Below, piece after piece: positions 62,452-64,000 of a stretch of DNA of 64,000 nt. Source of the stretch: Dimorphilus gyrociliatus. Taxonomy: Eukaryota > Annelida > Polychaeta > Dinophilidae. The translations under genes and the position numbers were made by a program. A model generated the notes under the pieces. The model saw nothing but the letters and a program-made list of their open reading frames with translations. It had not been told where the DNA came from and searched no databases. Every line of letters starts with the position of its first letter. Position 1 is the first letter of the stretch. The stretch lies in assembly GCA_904063045.1 (NCBI GenBank), contig CAJFCJ010000019.1, forward strand, positions 2,982,684 through 3,046,683, in the 5' to 3' direction.

Positions 62452-63602
62452 CCCCTTATTCTACAAAAGAGACTAAAGAGAGTTTTGATGAAAAGCTCTA
62501 TCAATCGGAAGGTCTCAATGAATATAATGTATTTTCGCTCATTTATGCTACTGCCACCTGCAGCTTATTATTTTTTTTTAAAACATCTTCTCATCTATTG
62601 CCACTAGCTAATTTAATTTAACTTATTTAATCTTTAAAAATGCTTAGTTATCCTAGCAGTGCTGTTGAAAAAAGAAAAACAATCAAATTTTTATAAACAC
62701 TTGAACCTTTAAGCAGAATTGATTTTATACCGAAATTGTAAATTCTAGGAATTGTTACCTTCGGAGATTATCATTATTATTTTCTTTTTTATCGAATAAA
62801 ACAATATGATTTAATGTTCTTATTTTAGAAAAGGGATAAGGGAGTTTTCAAGTGTGAATTATTTAGTGAGTGTTCATTGAAAATTCACGTATGGTCAAAA
62901 GATTGATATTCTATAGGGTAATTACAAACAGAAAGTCGGAAAATAAATTTTTAAGTAGGGGTAAACACGAAAATCTTTGGTATTAATACGCTCGCAAAGT
63001 CAAGTAATATTGACGAATACTTGTGCTACAAAAAAGACCTGATAACTATTGAATACCAGAGCCAAACAATACTTTGTTTGTCAATCAGTTATTGAGCCGT
63101 TTCAAATCGTAATCATTCTGCATCCATTAGCAACCACTTATCGTTCTGCCAGTTGACGAACGGAACGTTCAGTGTTTATGTTAGGATAATAATCATGAAG
63201 TGGTCGTAGACGCTATGTAAACATCGAAATGAGTTTAAGAAAACGTCGGCTTGTTAGTATTATGGATACTAATGGGTAATAAAAGAGCTTCTTTACATTA
63301 AATAAACCTTTAATTTAATTGAGATTGCTGTTAGTAATTGCTATTATAAACAACGTAAGATTAACGATATTGCAGAATAATAAAAACGCCTGATGAAACT
63401 GTTAACTTGCCATATATAACGTGCACCAGTTTAGAAAAACTTAATAAGGTTGGTATTGGTTGTTGAACATTTTAATTTTTATTTGGAGATTAATTCTATA
63501 ATATCACACTAATCCTATTTACGGTTGGATTATATACTCTATTGTAGGTAATATTACGACTCGGTTATTCTATACATTTGTGTCATTTATGGTTTATAGA
63601 AC
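62452..63602. other. Spacer right of HEXD
   Basis: About 1.15 kb. It includes the presumed HEXD promoter and a stretch at about 63080-63260 with more balanced composition. No exon is recognised; short ATG frames here end quickly. Confidence 0.4.
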
Positions 63603-63689
63603 ATGAAGGTTCCAAATTCCGCTCCTAGACCTTTAGGTTATGTTCCTATACCACCCGTAAAGCTTGAATACATATCAAGATCTAAGGAG
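63603..63689 (+). CDS. Possible first coding exon of a gene extending beyond the window
   Basis: ATG at 63603 opens 29 codons (MKVPNSAPRPLGYVPIPPV...), proline-rich, ending AAG GAG at a good donor GTATGC (phase 0).  Composition is less AT-rich than the flanks. The product is not recognised and the remaining exons would lie further right, probably outside the window. Confidence 0.4.
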
Positions 63690-64000
63690 GTATGCTAGTT
63701 TTTCATGTAATATATACTTGTTATTTTACCATGCCTACCTATCAATTTACGATAATCAATAAAGCCATACATTACGGCTCCGTTTCATATACTATAATTT
63801 AAATAGATGTAAAAGTTACAAAGAAAACCTGTCAGAGCGAGCTTTACGTAATTATGTTATTAGTTTTGGCCTGTTTTTTTCTTTTCACCACTTCCTTACT
63901 GGTTTAATAAGATTGTATATCTTAAAAGAAATACATATCGTCTAACAATATAGTGTTTCAATTAATCAATTCAACGGTAAGTCCATAATATACAGTTAGT

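Overview
Eukaryotic nuclear DNA from an animal. It is AT-rich, genes carry many short GT-AG introns (mostly about 45-110 bp), and the gene set is metazoan: protocadherin, RAC1, SHC, PTEN, PDZ-LIM, CCDC17, selenoprotein H. Compact genes on both strands, tiny introns and retention of ciliary genes and a selenoprotein suggest a small-genome bilaterian. A compact lophotrochozoan such as a dinophilid annelid is a guess, not a result. Exons were joined by hand, and every full model below keeps one open frame across its junctions.

Layout. Positions 1-22.5 kb are gene-poor. They hold a lone signal-peptide exon (1904-1973, minus), a two-exon protocadherin (7834-10642) and a 12-kb gene-free stretch with promoter-like and clustered motifs. 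From 22.6 kb onward the window is densely packed: TBC1D19 (+), ECD (-), RAC1 (+), USP7 (-), ALG2 (+), BRI3 (-), SRSF1 (+), SMKR1-like (-), an unnamed conserved gene (-), SELENOH (+, in-frame UGA plus SECIS), SHC (-), CKS (+), a PDZ-LIM gene (+), PTEN (-), ASNSD1 (-), CCDC17 (+), POGLUT2/3 (+), HEXD (-), and a possible first exon at 63.6 kb.

Neighbours usually alternate strand, so most sit as divergent pairs sharing 150-400 bp promoters (ECD/RAC1, BRI3/SRSF1, unnamed gene/SELENOH, SHC/CKS, ASNSD1/CCDC17) or as convergent pairs with short shared 3' regions (ALG2/BRI3 only 72 bp). There is no operon-like functional grouping; these are housekeeping and signalling genes packed together. Several genes are missed or broken by simple ORF scanning: SELENOH (read-through UGA), BRI3, SMKR1-like, and the finely split ECD, PTEN, HEXD, ASNSD1 and CCDC17.
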